Below, in pieces: positions 31,446 to 43,301 of a stretch of DNA of 64,000 nucleotides (position 1 is its first letter; the number at the start of each line of letters is the position of its first letter). Origin of the DNA: Pararge aegeria (taxonomy: Eukaryota > Arthropoda > Insecta > Lepidoptera > Nymphalidae); contig NC_053183.1 in assembly GCF_905163445.1 (NCBI RefSeq), positions 3,534,001 through 3,598,000 of the forward strand, given 5' to 3'. The position numbers and the translations under genes were made by a program. A model generated the notes under the pieces. That model searched no databases, had not been told where the DNA came from, and was given only the letters and a program-made list of their open reading frames with translations.

Positions 31446-32162
31446 GCCCGGAAAATCTTTAAATACTTTGGTTAGCACGCTTGATTACGGATCACGTAGG
31501 CCTACATTCTCCGCTTATGCAGCTAAGCTGAGAAATAGCAGAAAATCGACCATGCGATTCGTGAAGTCACTCGTTAAAATATCCAACCACAGTATTGATG
31601 GTGTATAAATATATATCTGTTTTGTTTGTTTTCACCTTACATTTATTTTTTCTTATGTGCAAGTGCAACAATATTCCTCACTTAATTGTTAAGACTTAAC
31701 GGGTACATTATAATATATTGAAGCTGGAAATATAAAAGTAAAAGTTCGAAACGAAATATTGCAAACTATCATATTGTATTCAAATTTATTCTATAGATAA
31801 AAGCAATGCTAGAGGCTGGCTGGGATAATATAAAGGGGAGAATAATGAAGGCTACAAATGATAATGGCAACAATAGATGTGGATTCGGGTTTCATTTCCG
31901 ATGATCAATTCTTTGCCATTGTGGTTACGCGTATGGAAAATAGAAATATTTCCAAAAATTTTATTATTTTTATTTCATGAGAGTCATAGCTATTTCTTCT
32001 GATTAAGAGTTCTAAATGGATTTACATTCGCTAATGAAGTATACATACTAATATGTATGCGAGGTTGATTTAAAATAAAAAGTTACTCAAGTGCCTAGTG
32101 GAGTTAGTGAATTTTTGTATCACGCTGTAGAAACTTATAGTTCTTTTCTCCTTTGTCCACAG

Positions 32163-32273
32163 TCGAAGCGAGTCGGCTCTCAACAGCCCCACCGAACCAG
32201 ATATATCGCTGGCTGCATCCCTCACTGACCCGCTGGAGGCCCACACCCTTGATGATGCTCGGAGAACTATTAA
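32163..32273 (+). CDS. Coding exon (penultimate) of a coiled-coil protein
   Basis: A 111-bp exon between a TTTGTCCACAG acceptor and a GTATGAA donor. Entered after two bases of a split codon, it reads RSESALNSPTEPDISL, AASLTDPLEAHTLDDARRTI and then the first two bases of a Lys codon completed by the next exon. The other two frames give implausible protein. The serine/proline/acidic segment then turns helical at TLDDARRTIK, leading straight into the coiled coil of the next exon. The gene must have further 5' exons, because this exon has no start codon; I could not find them upstream. I do not recognise the family with confidence. Confidence 0.85.
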
Positions 32274-32555
32274 GTATGAACACCGATAATCCACATATTT
32301 GGTTTTCATAAAATTAATCGTTCTAGCATAACATTTGAATCATTGCATTAGCTTTTTGCGTCGCAAAGCATAAAATATAACTTAAATATTCATATTGATA
32401 TTATAAATTCGAAAGTGTACAAATCAACCGAAGCATCGGTTTTCATGAAATTGACACCACAATAGCATCCTGAATATATGCACGGCACGGCATTTTATCT
32501 ATAATCTTTTTAGATTATTTAATTTAACCTCTATATTCTGTTTTTTTTCTTGCAG

Positions 32556-33633
32556 AGACCTACGGATGAAATACCGGGCGCAGGGCCATCAACTTTTAAC
32601 ATGGCGTCGCTCACAACGAACTCAAGAAGAACTAGTCACCCGTTTGCAGCGAGAAAAAGCTGAACAACTCAAATCACTTTCCAGCCAACTCCTCTTATTC
32701 GAATCACGATTGGTTCGCAAACAGAAGGAGATAACCAACATGCTTGCCCTACGAGAGACAATCATTATTAAACAGCAAAAAGTAATCGATTCCCTTCAAT
32801 CTAAGCTTCTTGATAATGGTATCGAAACATCGCAAACGATCCCAGACTTTAGGGATATGCTACAAGACACACACATCACAGGCGACTTTGATTCTCTAAA
32901 TGATTCCGATTCCGCTGTTATAATGGAAGACGTGGATTCTGATTGCAGTAATCTGCCCAATGTGCCAAGATTTAGGTCAGCTAATCCGGACAGCGTTACG
33001 ATAGTTCGATCGATCTCTGATGCAATAGATCCAAACTTGAAATATAGCATCGTCAGGCGTTCAAATGGATTTCTGCGGCGACCAGAAATTTTAGAAACAG
33101 TTTACAGTGTAGAGGAAGAAGCTGACGGTGATTCAACTAAAGGCTTGAGTGCACAAAATAGTACTGAAAAGGAGTTGAAAGAGTTCAACAAAACAGACGA
33201 GCAAAAGTATAAGGAAACAAGCCTCCTAGCTCAGAGGCGAGATAATTTCCGTATGAGAAGTGTAGTTTTAACAGGTGAAGTAAAGAGTATAGATAACGAT
33301 AAACAAGGTAAGGTCAAGAGTAACAGTGAGTTATGGTCCTATAGCTATGTGCCAAAAAGAATGATGCCGCCTAACGACTCTGATGAGGAAGTCACTTCCA
33401 ATCCGGAAAGTGATGAAGGTGAGACTGAGCCTCGACCTAACCATGTGGTGACCTATAACAGGGTTATGTCAAACCACAGAAACGTAACTAAACCGAAGGA
33501 TGTAAAGTACAAACGAATCAATAAAGCAAAGTCTAAAAGCTTAGAGGAACTGCGTGGAAGATTAAAGAATTGGGTAGAAAAGGGAAACAAGTTGTCAGAT
33601 ATGCCGCTGGAGCATGCGCAAAGCTATGCTTAA
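32556..33633 (+). CDS. Terminal coding exon of a coiled-coil protein, 358 codons plus stop
   Basis: Preceded by a T-rich tract and TTTCTTGCAG. Joining to 32163-32273 restores a Lys codon and gives ARRTIKDLRMKYRAQGHQLL. The first ~90 residues are strongly helical and heptad-like (EELVTRLQREKAEQLKSL, LFESRLVRKQKEITNMLALR, QQKVIDSLQSKL). A long acidic and serine-rich region follows (FDSLNDSDSAVIMEDVDSD, SDEEVTSNPESDEGETEPR). The C-terminus is basic (KPKDVKYKRINKAKSKSLEE). There is no signal peptide or membrane segment in view. This suggests a cytoplasmic scaffold or cytoskeletal adaptor, which is inference only. The ATG at 32566 is internal and not the true start. Confidence 0.9.
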
Positions 33634-34098
33634 ATGATTTTATCAAGTTCCTTGATTTATCTTTGTGTGGAATGCTTGTAGAATGAACCGCTTTACTTTA
33701 AGTCACAATGCGAAGTTCTCAAAGCTATAAATTACGTCAAAGGTCCACCGGTGGAGGCTTTATCCCGCAGAAGATAAGCGCATTTACAATTAGAATTTTA
33801 ATGTGACGTCTTCACGTCTTGGCTACATTCTCGCCAGAAATGTTTTGTGTAATTATCGTGTGATATAATTCTTTCCTAATATGCCAAATTGTGTGTATTA
33901 CGAGGCTTGTGTATTAGAGTCAAATTAATAGATATATTTGTAATTTAAAAGTATTAGTAGTAGATTAATGCAAGCTTTTAAAAGAAAAAGACAGCTTTTA
34001 ATGTTTTTAAACTTCTGAATTGTGTATTTACATGGATACTCGCACATACATATACAATCGTTTAAAAGTAAGATGAAACGAAACTAGTAGAAAATAAA
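33634..34098 (+). other. Probable 3' untranslated region of the coiled-coil gene
   Basis: Base composition drops to AT-rich right after the TAA at 33631. The first AATAAA on this strand is at 34093-34098. Later AATAAA motifs (near 34676, 35087, 35479 and 35980) could equally be used, so the true end is uncertain. Confidence 0.4.
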
Positions 34099-36212
34099 AT
34101 AGTATATTTTGAAATCCTTTTTCATTACATTTTACATCTACGTTATGTCTACTTACATACAATAAATAACTACGTGTTTAAAATTAGTCATCTGCCTACT
34201 ATTACAATCGCACGATATCAAAATAATGCATGGATACTCCGACAGTTGTTTTTTTATTATAATAATACTCCGACGGTTAATTCTTGAAATAAAAAATATT
34301 TGTATGTGCAAACACCACCACATATAGAAAAACACACTACCTACAAATGCAATGTTTTCCTACGTACCTACTATAGAAGTAAAATGTATCGTACCATTCA
34401 AATATTATGTATTTTAATCAATAAGTTGGTTGTTGTTTTAGGAAGAAAATTTTAAACACATATTATGCACTATTCTTGATACTTGATCTATTGTAAAAAA
34501 GTTTTCTATACGAATTAAAGTGTTGTTCAAACTTAATAATAGATGTTTTCCACGCGATTGCAATTGTTAAGGCTGTTTTATATAAATATAAAAATGGCAA
34601 AATTATGTATAATTATTATCACAAAATTTTATATTTATGCAGATATTTTGAGCTGAAGGAGGGTTGTAATTCAATAATAAATTGAAGATAAATTTGGAAT
34701 TGTGAAAGTTGCTAAGAAATGGAAATTCAAACAGAGAGACATACAACTCTAGTTTATAATTTTAATTTAGTTTCAGTGAAAATATAACTAAATGTTTAGC
34801 TGTTCAGTAATTATCATAAAAAATTTGTTGTGTTATACTGAAGTATAAATCGCAGATTGTTCAATTTGAAATGAACTTGACAGCTAAGCGAAGATACCGG
34901 GAACATTAATTTGGTGTAATTATGATAATTGACAACTCTGTAAGTGCAACATTCAAAAATTCTAAACTGCACTGGCAATATTATAATATTCACAACAATA
35001 CCGCTTATTAATATGTGTGCAATACAAAGTTATGCTGCTCATATTATATTTTACTTTATACAATATCTATTTATAAGCGATCATTTAAATAAAATTAACT
35101 GTTTTGTGATTTATATTGGGTTGTGTATTAAATTAATATTTTACACGCCTAATTCAGTGTTAGAGTTGAAATATAAGAACTTCTTAAAAAAATTCCAAGA
35201 ATTTCTGGAAAATTAACAATCGTTTTTTTTCCCCTAATTTGAATGGAGATAAACTATATTTTCACCTATTTAGAGCTTCATTCCTAAAAATTAGTTTTCT
35301 TTTCTCAATCTGAAGTTTTTTTAATTCAAAATATCGCACGACTGATTGCTATGCACATTGTTTTTTAACATCTAATTTGGATTGACACACTGTGATTTTT
35401 TATTAATATTTTCGTCTTTCGTCTTAGTAATAGTTAAATTGTATAAATAGATTTAAGTAGTGGTAAGAAATTACTTAATAAAAAAAATAAAAAATACCTA
35501 TTTATTGTGTATCGGTGCCAATTGTTAGATGTAATTCTGTTAACTACAATATATTATATTGAAATATACAGGTGGTATACATAAAATGCAAAACTACGTA
35601 CTATTCAGCTAAAGCCTTAGTTTTGCTTATTCATCGCGTTCAATTCTTAGTTCGTTTAACTTTATATTATAATACTTAAATTAAATCTTCAATGATCAAA
35701 ATTATTTGATTGTGATATACCTACACATTATTTAAAAATAATAGTTAAGAAATATTAGGTATTTGAAAGAATTTGTAGCTCACCACTACAAAAATACAAT
35801 TTTACATCACCTGTATATTTAAACCTATCTCACATTTCAACTATGTATAATTAATAAATAATATCACATATCACATTGCTGTATCACAAAATGCTTGAAA
35901 AATATATTTTAATATAATTAAAAAAAGATATAAATGTACCTAAAATACATGTTCGATTCCGATTATATTTCAACGTGCTGAATAAACAATTTAAGAAAAC
36001 TCGGTTTTTCATTTCTACGACTTCCAAAAAAAGTAGGGTTTCTTCAGAAAATTTTAAAGACGATAGATTTTTTTATGTGTTTCTCTACTCTAAATACGAT
36101 TTAATACCAATGATTCTATTTTTTTTATCTACCTATGTAGTAGAAAGTATTTAGGTACGTCGGACAATTTAGTCAGCGCAACAACTAATGTTCGCTTGTT
36201 TTTTTTTAACTA
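34099..36212. other. Long AT-rich stretch, few repeats, no gene
   Basis: Unusually free of the SINE and LINE families that fill the rest of the window. It may be a long 3' untranslated region or single-copy intergenic DNA. The 90-codon frame at 34944-35216 has no supporting signal. Confidence 0.45.
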
Positions 36213-36440
36213 TAATAGACTAGCGCTTGACCACAATCTCACCTGATGGAAAGTGTAGATGTGGCCTTAGATGGGACGCGTTTGCCTAGAAGATGCCTAT
36301 TCACTCTTGTTTTAAAGATACCCAGGTTTTAAGAATCGGGATACACAGAACTCTGAAAGGTGTTCGCTTTTTTATTGGTACCTACGAGTGCAAAATACGG
36401 GAAATCACGTTCCGTTTTACATAGAGCGAGTTGAACCTCC
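36213..36440 (-). repeat. Dispersed repeat with SINE-C-like start
   Basis: GCGCTTGACCACAATCTCAC then GCCTAGAAGATGCCTATTCA and AAGATACCCAGGTTTTAAG are in the order of a common lepidopteran dispersed repeat. The boundary at the right is vague. From 36441 to 37256 nothing else is recognised except (TTTA)n near 36895. Confidence 0.5.
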
Positions 36441-37256
36441 TACACTAGAAGAATTTTTGCCCAATAGTTAGAGATAAATAATCTGACGATGATGATAAAA
36501 TAACCTTCTTTAGCTGTTGACTTTTATATTAGACGCATAACTTAACAATTACAATAACAACAACAACGCTTAACAATTCAGTGTTTATCGTATCACCCCC
36601 ATAAAACATCCTTCACTACACGTCGTAGTAATTCCATTAATCTTTCAATAAGTTTATTACGCCTACGTCTTAAGTTTTTATGGACCCTTAAAGTTTGATT
36701 ACGTTTACCCTCGTAATACGGCGGTACATACAAGAGCCTTTGCAGACGCGGACTTTTAACGCCATACGCAATGAGATTTCATACAGTTATTTCATAATTA
36801 ATACTAGTTAATTCGTCTGCGTTTGTTTCCGTCTTTTTAAACTAACCTCGGCAACCAGCTGTCCCTGGGCTTGTAAAAGTTTGACATGTTCATTTATTTA
36901 TTTATTTATTCATTTCGTTAGATAAACCAACGAAACACTGTATTATCATTAATAATTTTAGATTATAGTTTATAGTCCGAGTACAGTTATCACTTATAGG
37001 TATACACAACATTGAAGTAAGTCCAGTTGAACATAATTAAATTACCAATTTAATCACCAAGAAGCAAAGGTCAAAATATTTATAGCTTTTAAGCGGGTAA
37101 ACAAGTTTTTAGATATCAAAATAACAATTGGGGTGCTTTTCCGGGATATAAAGTATCCTTTGTTGATTTTCAGGAACCAGCTAACAAATTTTTAAAATTT
37201 TTAAATTATGGCGAATTGATTAACGAACTACATATTTTATATTAATCAACATTTAA

Positions 37257-37435
37257 CCTTTTGACGTGACAACGTCTTATAAATTGGTTTGCCGGGTGAC
37301 ACTTCAAGAAACTGCGTTACGCTCCGCTCACGTTATGCGCTCACAATGAGAGCGAGTGAGAGGCACGCGTCCCTTCCACTCGGGCATGGTTAGCCCGCCT
37401 AAGAGCGAGAGAGACAGACATAAAAAGTGTTGTAT
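37257..37435 (+). repeat. Repeat K, copy 1 (inverted relative to 55882-56046)
   Basis: Contains TTGACGTGACAACGTCTTAT, TTTGCCGGGTGACACTTC, GCGTTACGCTCCGCTCACGT, CTCACAATGAGAGCGAGTGA and CGAGAGAGACAGACATAAAA. It is nearly the reverse complement of 55882-56046. It is GC-richer than its surroundings. It may be the end of a DNA transposon; the class is unknown. Confidence 0.8.
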
Positions 37436-37883
37436 TAACATTTTTTGTTGATTTATTTGTACCAAATTTAAACGATACATGTTAAAGTTGTGTTACGGAT
37501 ACGTGGCTGGATTGGACAGTCCGGCTGCAATAAAGATTTCTTGTATCCTGCATCCTGTGAAGACTATAAATACACAGATGATGATTTTTGAAGCTTCAAT
37601 TTACAGTCCTGTACAACCGTTTGGTACATATTCTTAGCTCTGTCATCGGATTCCATCTTTAAACTGGCATGATGTGCAGAGGCACTTACATTTTTATTAG
37701 ATCTCTTCTCCTATAAATCTAAACATTTAAGTGTTCCACAGACCCTTACTAAATTTGGGAAATCGTCGAAATTTACTTACTAGTCGACTACCAGTCACGA
37801 GGTACTGTATTCGATTCCCGGCTCGGGAATAACATAACGTAGCGTTAGTTAGTTTTTGTAGGAATAAAGTTGTTTGTGACTGA

Positions 37884-38137
37884 GCTCGTCAGGGGAAGTA
37901 CTATCGCATGTTTATTTCTGCTGTTAAGCATCATTTTTGCTGTGTTCCGGTCTGAAGGGCGTGGTTGCCGGTGTAATTAAAGGCTCATGAGACTTAACAC
38001 CTACCAGGGCGGCATGTTGCAGGACGTACTCCTTGCGTGCCCTGTGAAGTGTTGCTATCTTTATAGGCGATGGCTTTCCAGTTTAGCATCAGGTGGCCCA
38101 TCTACTTAGTCCGTCAATTATTACTAAAACAAAAGTC
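37884..38137 (+). repeat. Repeat D, near full length, forward
   Basis: GAGCTCGTCAGGGGAAGTAC, CTGTGTTCCGGTCTGAAGGG, GGCGATGGCTTTCCAG and GTCCGTCAATTATTACTA in order. It is the best reference copy for the family in this window. A Helitron starts 25 bp downstream. Confidence 0.8.
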
Positions 38138-38161
38138 AGATCGAGTGATACCAGTGGGGCA

Positions 38162-38875
38162 TCCATACTAATATTACAAATGCGAAATTGTGTCTGTTTG
38201 TTATCTATATTCAGCTCAATCGATGAACCGATTTTGATACAAATTTGGTACACATAAAGCTTGCATCTGGAATATTAATCATAGAAAAATCGATGGTAAA
38301 AATTATCGGCATTATTTATTTATCTATTTAGGAAGCCAACGTGTATACAACCTATCTTAATATATGGACACATTTAACAATTGTTTTATAATGTTGTACA
38401 CCCCACTTAAAGTCTAACTCGGGATGCATAACACAAAAGACACTCATTGTTTACAACCAAATTTTGTGATATTTAGCTGCTAAACAAAAGAAAAATAAAA
38501 TGGAAAAAAAAGGAATACAATATTCGGTACTTACATAACAAAGAAAAAGAAAGAAAAACGCATAATTAAACAAATATCATTAATGTTACCGACGAATATC
38601 ATGACCGCTTTTTTTTATTTAGTTCGTTAATCTGACAATCAACTGCTTACTCTAATGTAAACTTTAGTAGGTACTATTTGGCATGTGCATACAATTGTGC
38701 CCTTTCGATGCCAACATAGCATGCAAATCGGCGTAACTTATCTTAGTTGAATTTCGCATGGAAATAATTTGAATCCTGGAGACAGTCACAGGATGCATTT
38801 CATCCTGTTAAATATTTTCAAAAATCCAAATTTAACGCGTACGAAGTCGGGGCAACAGCCACATGATTTTAATTT
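38162..38875 (+). mobile_element. Helitron-like element, interrupted
   Basis: The 5' end TCCATACTAATATTACAAAT follows an A. The 3' end ACGAAGTCGGGGCAACAGCC near 38867 has lost the canonical CTAG. An AT-rich insert with (TTTA)n at its left, from about 38317 to 38640, separates the two parts. No Rep/helicase. Assignment as one element is inferred from order and spacing. Confidence 0.5.
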
Positions 38876-39035
38876 TACATGTGATGTTAGGGCTGTATTT
38901 GATTTCTTTCAGTAAAAACTTTGGCAGTGGTTTACTCAAAAACTATTTGGTTTTCGCTTTCTCAGATAAGTCTCATAGACAGTACATAATGTACTTCTAC
39001 AGCCTTTGAAGTATTATTTCAGTTTTCATTTACAA
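38868..39035 (-). repeat. Repeat I, copy 3 of 4, partial
   Basis: TTTTAATTTTACATGTGATG, CTTTGGCAGTGGTTTACTCA and TCTCATAGACAGTACATAAT in reverse. The part with the GACCGACACG block is missing. Confidence 0.65.
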
Positions 39036-39345
39036 GTTGTAAAAGCTTAGATCTTTAAAGCTATTCAGTTCTTTTTAATAGATAGAGTGATTCAAGAGGA
39101 AGTTCAAATGTATGCTACACGCATAATATGGTAGAGAAACAAACACATTTTTTGCGCTTACATTTCAAACGGCTGAACCCTACGAGATAGATAAAAATGA
39201 TGTACTACAATATTATCCACCTTCATAAGATGTACGAAAATGTATATGTTAAAAGTTAAAAGGATAACCCACAGCAACCATTTTTATCTTTTACAAAAAA
39301 AAATAGGTTATTTACAAAGCCATTTTAAACAAGACAGTTTTATTC

Positions 39346-39562
39346 CAATTGTGGGATCGATGGAAAATGTTTGTGATAGATAGATAAATAGATAGATGTG
39401 TGATTAACAGGAATTTTTTGCAGTGTCTGGGTGTTTATATGTATTTATGTACATTATTCATTAAAAAGAATATTCATCAGTTATCTTAGCACCCATCATA
39501 TCACAAGCTACGCTTACGCCCCAAAGGCTAGAAGGCGACGTGTGTATTGTCATAGTATATTA
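39346..39562 (+). repeat. SINE-A, decayed, with palindromic end
   Basis: AATTGTGGGATCGATGGAAA, AGTGTCTGGGTGTTTATATG and a rearranged tail. Its terminal bases are mirrored: 39543-39561 and 39564-39582 are perfect 19-bp inverted repeats with a 2-nt loop. Confidence 0.75.
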
Positions 39563-39582
39563 AAATATACTATGACAATACA

Positions 39583-40865
39583 ATATAATAATAATAGTAA
39601 TAAATTATTATTTATTATTATACCCAATTAAATACATTAAATACGCTGTGCATTTCATGTGGATCAAATTTGTCCTTTACTATTACTATTTTTTATTTCA
39701 TAAAAAATTATATCTTAGAGAATATCAGAGATTTAAAAAGCGGCACAAGCGAGTACAACTTTCAAACTACCGAAAAACAAATTCAAATTATATACATCCG
39801 TTCGAAGCCTGAGCCGGTTGTATATAATAATAAGTAAGAATTGTATCAAATAATAGTATATTGTGCAACAAGTGCGACAACGTCGCACTAGTCGCACATA
39901 CTATTTTGTATTACAAATGCGGCGATATATTTAATTACAATTTTATTTATTAAATTAAACTGTCAGACGCGTCAACCTCAATTCAGTTTTAATATGTCGA
40001 TTGTGTTTTTTTTGTTATTATTTTTTTTTATTTTAGCAATTTTATCTAAATTTGCGTGTGTCACGAATAATTTACGTGCGACAAATAAACTTGTCGCACT
40101 CAAATAACAGTTTTATTTATGAAAAATCTCACGCGTAATTTTAAAATGGGCAAACGGTTCTTTTTCAACCGCAACAGCGAGCGTCAAGATACTACTTTAC
40201 CCGCATGAGTAATACAAAAACATTTTCTTAATACACTGCGTCAACGTCTGTAGTATAATAAAAATAACGAGGCAGTTCGGGCGGCTTAACAGCTACAAAA
40301 ACTCTGTATACCAATTACCGCCCAGATAATAAGTACCTACAGACCAAAACAATTACATTTTCATGGCTGTTGAATTGGTCTCAATATAATTTGGCAGGCT
40401 TTGTGTACGCGAGAAAATGTTTGTTTCAAAGAAATGAAAGTCTTTTGTATTGGCATCGTTGTTTAATCGGTGATCTCGTTCAATTTTTCCATTAAGTCAA
40501 TGTTAGTAGGACGTGAACAATAAAAAAATGCTAAGTTTTTTTTAATCACTAAATTTAAATATTTTTTTAATTGTCCTAATACAGGTTTAGTGCGCATGTA
40601 CGTATTTTTTTATGCGTTTACCGATGTCACCGTCAATTGTCAACAGCACAATATTTGAGTTTCAGCTTCGCGACAATCTACATATTGCGTTTCGAGAGTT
40701 AAGACTATATATTTGAGTGTTTTATTTTTTACATGATTTCCATAGAGTATTACGTATTTTGGCTTGCGTTCAAGCTTTAATATAATTTCCAGAACATTTA
40801 ATCATACTTTTTTGATTGAGATCAATGGATCAAAGTAAAAGACTGTAAAAATTAGAAGATATTAA
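39583..40865. other. AT-rich stretch without gene or known repeat
   Basis: No frame with coding character and no member of the families listed here. A short region near 39870-39910 has repeated CGACAACGTCGCACTAGTCG-like words. Confidence 0.45.
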
Positions 40866-41083
40866 TCCTACTAAAATTATAAATGTGAAAGGTGTGGATG
40901 TTTGTTCATTATGCCAAAACGGCTGAACGGATTTGGATGAAATTCGGATGCATCGACATAGAAAAGAACATAGGCTACCCGATTCCTTAAGTAGTTCACG
41001 AGGGAAAATCGAAAATTGTTAACTAGCAAAGCTTAAGACCCAATTCTGAAGTCCACACAGACGAAGCCACGGGCAGAAGCTAG
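40866..41083 (+). mobile_element. Non-autonomous Helitron, 218 bp, both termini intact
   Basis: Starts TCCTACTAAAATTATAAATG after A and ends GCCACGGGCAGAAGCTAG before T. A GAAGCCACGGGC-type segment precedes the CTAG. Interior blocks CGGCTGAACGGATTTGGATG and AATTCGGATGCATCGACATA are typical of lepidopteran short Helitrons. No coding sequence. Confidence 0.8.
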
Positions 41084-41242
41084 TAATATAAAAATATTAG
41101 AAGGTTGAATATCTACTTCAAAAAGGGTTATCGGGTTTCGGAAGATTGTATGAAAGTTCTTTGTTTAAAAAGTTAGCGCATGAATAATAGGTATACCTAA
41201 TACCTCTTAAATAATAAAATATCAATATCTATAAATAATGTC

Positions 41243-41432
41243 TGGAGGCTTTAGTCGTGTCTAGTTACCAGCCTATCGAGAAAGCCGTGCCACCAAGCGT
41301 TTTTAAGTTCCGGTACGATAACCCCAAAAGGCCCTGCCATACAACATGGTTAGTCGCTACCATCTTAGACCTCATCATCACTTACCAATGTGAGATTGCA
41401 GTCAAGAGGTAGCTTGTAGTGAAAAGAAAACT
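41243..41432 (+). repeat. SINE-C 3' two-thirds
   Basis: GGAGGCTTTAGTCGTGTCTA, AAGTTCCGGTACGATAACCC, CTACCATCTTAGACCTCATC and AGCTTGTAGTG end in order. Head missing. Confidence 0.8.
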
Positions 41433-41562
41433 TTCTAACATGCAATTTTTAATAGCACCCAAGGGAAGGAAACTGTGGAATAAAGATTACATGGCAATGA
41501 AAAAAGTTTTTATGGACTTATTACAAATATTACGCGAACAAACCGCGACTCGATTCTTTACC

Positions 41563-41750
41563 AATATTATAAATGTGAAATTGTGTTTGATTGTTTGACC
41601 TGCCTTTACGCTTCGATTAAGCAACCAATCCACTTGATTTTTGGCACAAAGTTAGTTGAAAGAATTGAGAGTAACATAGGCTAAAAGAAAACAAACGCTT
41701 TCCAAGTGATTTGTAAAAAAACCGTTATAAATGCGGACCGTTATAACTAA
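41563..41750 (+). mobile_element. Helitron-like 5' fragment
   Basis: AATATTATAAATGTGAAATT, AGCAACCAATCCACTTGATT and GAGAGTAACATAGGC parallel the 5' part of the element at 12749. No 3' end was found. Confidence 0.55.
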
Positions 41751-42039
41751 AAATGAAGTTAAAATTAAAGAAAAGTTCAAAGCGTTCTTTTTGTTTGCGA
41801 TCGTATATTTTTGCCAAAGATAAGTAAAATTAAAGGAAACGCGAAATTGCTTCCATTTTGTTTTCGACCGGGAATAAAGAATGAATTTCGTAATAATCAG
41901 ATGAACTCCCGAGGGCAGGAATTATGGTCCGTTTACAACGGGCCATTTCTTTTTACCCTATTTGCAGGAAAAAAAGGTAATGGAGTAGAAAATATGTCGG
42001 ACTTGTTCGAAGGGAAGGTTGATCGATGAAGTAACTTTG

Positions 42040-42350
42040 GGGAAATTATTTATTTATTTATTTGGGTTCACAAACAACAGCACAGTATCACATTACACAA
42101 TGGTATACATAGTACAAATAATTACTCACTGCGGCGTCAACTGCGTAAACCACATATTACAAGAAATATTCAAAAGCTAATAAAACATTATTGTTGCAAC
42201 AATTTCTACAAAAATACAAACAAAAAAATATATAAGAAGGAGATCTGTTATTTATCAATATCTTGTGATCGCAAAACTTTATCTGCAACAGTAATTGATT
42301 ATCACCCGGAATACTAGTATATAAATTTAATTTTAAGACTTTTTCAAACG
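42040..42350 (-). mobile_element. Possible LINE 3' tail, reverse
   Basis: A (TTTA)n run then GGGTTCACAAACAACAGCAC and AGTACAAATAATTACTCACT looks like the 3' untranslated end of a non-LTR element read backwards. No protein part remains, so this is weakly supported. Confidence 0.35.
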
Positions 42351-42462
42351 ATCTAAAAATTAAATTGTATTGTGTGAATAATTAACAACTGGAGGGTAGT
42401 CTGTACTCTTAAGGACGAAGGAAGGATGTGTTGTGTTTGTGATTTTTGAAAAGTTCAGAAAG

Positions 42463-42609
42463 TGAACGGCCGACTGGCGCAGTGCGCAGCAACCCTGCTT
42501 TCCGAGTCCAAGGCCGTGGGTTCGATTCCCACTACTGGTTAATGTTTGTGTGATGAGCATGAATGTTTTTCAGTGTCTGGGTGTTTTTATGTATGTCTAA
42601 GTATTTATG
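42463..42609 (+). repeat. SINE-A 5' half, split from 42881-43010
   Basis: Head GAACGGCCGACTGGCGCAG, box-B-like GGTTCGATTCCCACTACT and body to AAGTATTTATG, where a foreign 271-bp block begins. Confidence 0.9.
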
Positions 42610-42880
42610 AAAGTATTTCCAGAAATTTCAAGAATATTTAAATCGTATTCTGGGAGCAACCTGTAATATGCCTATGCGCCGCGGATGCGCTGGCGGATTA
42701 CATTATATGATGCGGTATCTCGACCTGCTGGCGGCGTATTTGTTCACCTACCCGCTTAAATTTTAAAATTTTGTTTAACATTAGAGGATTGTGCAATGTC
42801 CATACAAACTCAATGGAGCTTCAGGACATCAAGTCACCTATGTATATCTACTTATGTTTGTAAGAAATAAATAAAATAAA
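42610..42880 (+). mobile_element. 271-bp retroposed insert inside SINE-A
   Basis: The insert ends in an A-rich tail (AAATAAATAAAATAAA) directly before ATG of the resumed SINE. ATG also ends the left SINE half, a possible 3-bp target duplication. The body (GCGGATGCGCTGGCGGATTA, GATGCGGTATCTCGACCTGC) has no frame of note. It behaves like a 5'-truncated LINE or an unknown SINE. Confidence 0.75.
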
Positions 42881-43010
42881 ATGTATATTATTCATAAAAA
42901 TATTCATCAGTCATTTTAGTACCCATAACACAAGCTACGCTTACTTTGGGGCTAGATGGCGATGTGTGTATGGTCGTAGTATATTTATTTATTATTATTT
43001 ATTAATATAA
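42881..43010 (+). repeat. SINE-A 3' half, continuing 42463-42609
   Basis: ATGTATATTATTCATAAAAA, then the conserved tail and (TTTA)n. Joined to the left half it restores a continuous SINE-A. Confidence 0.9.
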
Positions 43011-43301
43011 CGATATTTTAAGCAGATGTACCTAAGGTCTAATGAAGTCTGGCCTTCCTGAGTTAAGCCGACAATGGATTCGCTTACGGAGAGAAACGGC
43101 CTTCATACCTCAAACAGATGTTTGAGGATTTACAGGCGGATTAAACTGGAAAGCCTTTACAAAAGTAGACGTGCTCTCGACGCGTAGTCGCCAAGGGAGC
43201 TTTTGGCTTAAGTGAGAGGGGATGTTGTAGTTTATGTCTGTAGGGCTCTCATACTTCATTCGTCAAAAAAAGAAACCATTTTTGTGAAACTAATATTTTT
43301 T

